Below are positions 5,922 to 7,050 of a stretch of DNA of 7,050 nt, piece by piece. Each line of letters starts with the position of its first letter. Position 1 is the first letter of the stretch. Under the pieces are notes generated by a model, which was not told where the DNA came from, did no database searches, and worked only from the letters and a program-made list of their open reading frames with translations. The DNA lies in contig JAAWCR010000113.1 in assembly GCA_022793355.1 (NCBI GenBank), positions 1 to 7,050 on the forward strand, written 5' to 3'. This stretch comes from Lawsonibacter sp. Lineage in GTDB: Bacteria > Bacillota > Clostridia > Oscillospirales > Oscillospiraceae. The position numbers and the translations under genes were made by a program.

Positions 5922-5969
5922 ATTTTCCAATTGTCCCCGTATAAATAGGACAAGGGAGGTGGAAAAACC

Positions 5970-6548
5970 ATGACTATGACAGTAATTTGGACGGGGATGG
6001 TCGCCCTGTCCATCCTCTGCGCACTGGCCACCGGTCGGGGACCGGAGGTGGCGGCGGCGGCAATGGAGGGCACGTCCGCAGCTGTGCAGCTGGTCCTGTC
6101 CATTGCGGGAATGCTGTGCCTGTGGACGGGAGTGATGGAGGTGATGCGCCAGTCGGGGCTGGCCGACAAGCTGTCCCTGCTGCTCTCCCCCGTCCTGCGC
6201 CGGCTCTTCCCACAGGCGGCCCGGGATCGGGCGGCGATGGACGCCATCTCCGCCAATGTGTCCGCCAATCTGCTGGGCCTGGGCAGCGCCGCCACCCCGC
6301 TGGGGCTGGAGGCCGCCCGCCGGCTGGCCGGGAAGAGCCCCGGCGTGGCTTCGGACAGCCTTTGTATGCTGGTGGTGTGTAACACCGCCTCCATCCAGCT
6401 CATTCCCACCACCGTAGCCTCTGTCCGGGCTGCAGAGGGGTGCCTCACCCCCTTTGACATTCTCCCCGCCGTCTGGCTGGCCTCCGCCCTGTCGGTGGGG
6501 GTAGGAATTTTGGCCTGCAAAATGTTTGCCTGCATTTGGAGGAATTGA
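5970..6548 (+). CDS. spmA: Spore maturation protein A
   Basis: This 192-residue membrane protein matches the SpmA family (nucleoside-recognition/Gate fold), the usual length. SpmA and SpmB are needed for full dehydration of the spore core; the transported substrate is not established. Visible landmarks are ATGRGPEVAAAAMEG (20-34), the membrane segments at about 3-21, 37-57, 130-150 and 164-187, the family signature SANLLGLGSAATPLGLEA (98-115), and NTASIQLIPTTVAS (138-151). In homologues I recall an Asn where this protein has Ser in GLGSAATP. GGAGGT (5955-5960) ends 9 bases before the ATG at 5970; a second ATG two codons later would be 15 bases away, so the first is preferred. The stop is 2 bases before spmB, so the two are co-transcribed. 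No dacB lies upstream, unlike in B. subtilis. Confidence 0.95.
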   Translation: MTMTVIWTGMVALSILCALATGRGPEVAAAAMEGTSAAVQLVLSIAGMLCLWTGVMEVMRQSGLADKLSLLLSPVLRRLFPQAARDRAAMDAISANVSANLLGLGSAATPLGLEAARRLAGKSPGVASDSLCMLVVCNTASIQLIPTTVASVRAAEGCLTPFDILPAVWLASALSVGVGILACKMFACIWRN

Positions 6549-6550
6549 CA

Positions 6551-7050
6551 ATGGACCTGTTTTTTACCATGCTGGTTCCGCTCACTATTGGCTCCATCGC
6601 CATCTACGCCGCCTTTCGCCGGGTGGACGTGTACACCGCCCTAATCCAGGGGGCGGGGTCGGGCCTGGAGACCCTCACCCGCATCATTCCCGCCCTGATC
6701 GGGCTGATGACGGCGGTGTATATGCTCCGGGCCTCCGGGGCGCTGGAGCTGCTGGCTGCGGCTTTGGCTCCGGTTCTGGACCGGCTGGGCCTGCCCTCCG
6801 AGCTGCTGCCCCTCATGCTGGTACGGCCCATCAGCGGCTCCGCCGCCCTGGGGGTGGGCGCGGAGCTCATTTCCACCCACGGCCCCGACTCCGAGCTGGG
6901 CCGCACCGCCGCCGTCATGCTGGGCTCCACTGAGACCACCTTCTACACCATCGCCGTCTACTTCGGCGCCGTGGGTATTACCAAGACCCGCTACGCCGTC
7001 CCCGCCGCTCTGTGCGCCGATTTGACCGGCTTTCTGGCCGCCGCCTGGGC
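6551..7050 (+). CDS. spmB: Spore maturation protein B (3' end cut by window edge)
   Basis: The frame opened at 6551 stays open to the window end: 166 complete codons of a family usually about 175 long, so only a few C-terminal residues are missing. It belongs to the same Gate/nucleoside-recognition superfamily as SpmA and is its partner in spore-core dehydration. Family landmarks are LPLMLVRPISGSAALGVGAELI (86-107), GPDSELGRTAAVMLGSTETTFYTIAVYFGAVGITKTRYAVPAAL in sequence from 111, and ADLTGF near the end. Hydrophobic segments lie at about 3-21, 43-60, 86-106, 127-142 and 148-166. GGAGGA (6538-6543), inside the last codons of spmA, ends 7 bases before the ATG, and the intergenic gap is 2 bases, which suggests tight co-expression. 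Confidence 0.95.
   Translation, partial: MDLFFTMLVPLTIGSIAIYAAFRRVDVYTALIQGAGSGLETLTRIIPALIGLMTAVYMLRASGALELLAAALAPVLDRLGLPSELLPLMLVRPISGSAALGVGAELISTHGPDSELGRTAAVMLGSTETTFYTIAVYFGAVGITKTRYAVPAALCADLTGFLAAAW

Noticed and set aside
5940..5945. TATAAA as a -10 for spmA
   Set aside because: No -35 lies upstream (5917-5922 reads ACATGA), and the transcript would begin right at the ribosome-binding site.
5795..6551. Long minus-strand frames opposite spmA (244 and 246 codons)
   Set aside because: They run through the abrB promoter and AT-rich spacer and overlap spmA fully. They have no family features and are shadows.
6526..6933. 135-codon plus-strand frame overlapping the start of spmB
   Set aside because: It is the wrong frame of spmB; the frame from 6551 gives a clear SpmB protein and has a proper ribosome-binding site.

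Overview
The window looks like a chromosomal segment from a GC-rich, spore-forming member of the Firmicutes, most likely of class Clostridia (Oscillospiraceae-like gut bacteria would fit). The reasons are an spmA-spmB spore-maturation pair, a short AbrB regulator, a PcrA-type helicase with the Firmicutes C-terminal Tudor domain, strong AGGAGG ribosome-binding sites, consensus sigma-A promoters, and GC-rich codons in genes separated by AT-rich spacers. The taxon is inferred; no rRNA is present.

Layout. Positions 1-1890, minus strand: an export operon. A membrane-anchored HlyD/MacA-type adaptor is read first, and the first 11 codons of an ABC transporter ATPase follow 14 bases after its stop. 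This second gene is cut by the window edge. The operon has its own sigma-A promoter (about 1861-1890), flanked upstream by 11-bp-phased direct repeats. Positions 1998-4514, minus strand: a PcrA/UvrD superfamily 1 helicase with its own promoter at 4569-4597 and a hairpin after its stop. Positions 4775-5407, plus strand: a 210-residue exported protein that I do not recognise. A good match to a mother-cell sigma-E promoter and a set of phased GTAAC repeats lie upstream of it. A very strong hairpin terminator separates it from the convergent abrB-like gene (5466-5717, minus), whose product carries an added four-cysteine tail. Positions 5970-7050, plus strand: spmA and spmB, the latter cut by the right edge a few codons before its expected end.

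The genes are not one pathway. Three are tied to sporulation or transition-state control by family (AbrB, SpmA, SpmB), and the exported protein may join them through its sigma-E-like promoter. The helicase is housekeeping DNA repair. The adaptor/ABC operon is an efflux or envelope-stress system, probably under an OmpR/PhoB-type response regulator encoded outside the window.

I see no RNA genes, mobile elements, CRISPR arrays or integrase sites, and no gene-free stretch longer than 300 bases. The items most worth a second look are the exported protein with its promoter region, the two-module adaptor, and the operator-like repeats. I find no clear evidence for a wholly new multi-gene system.
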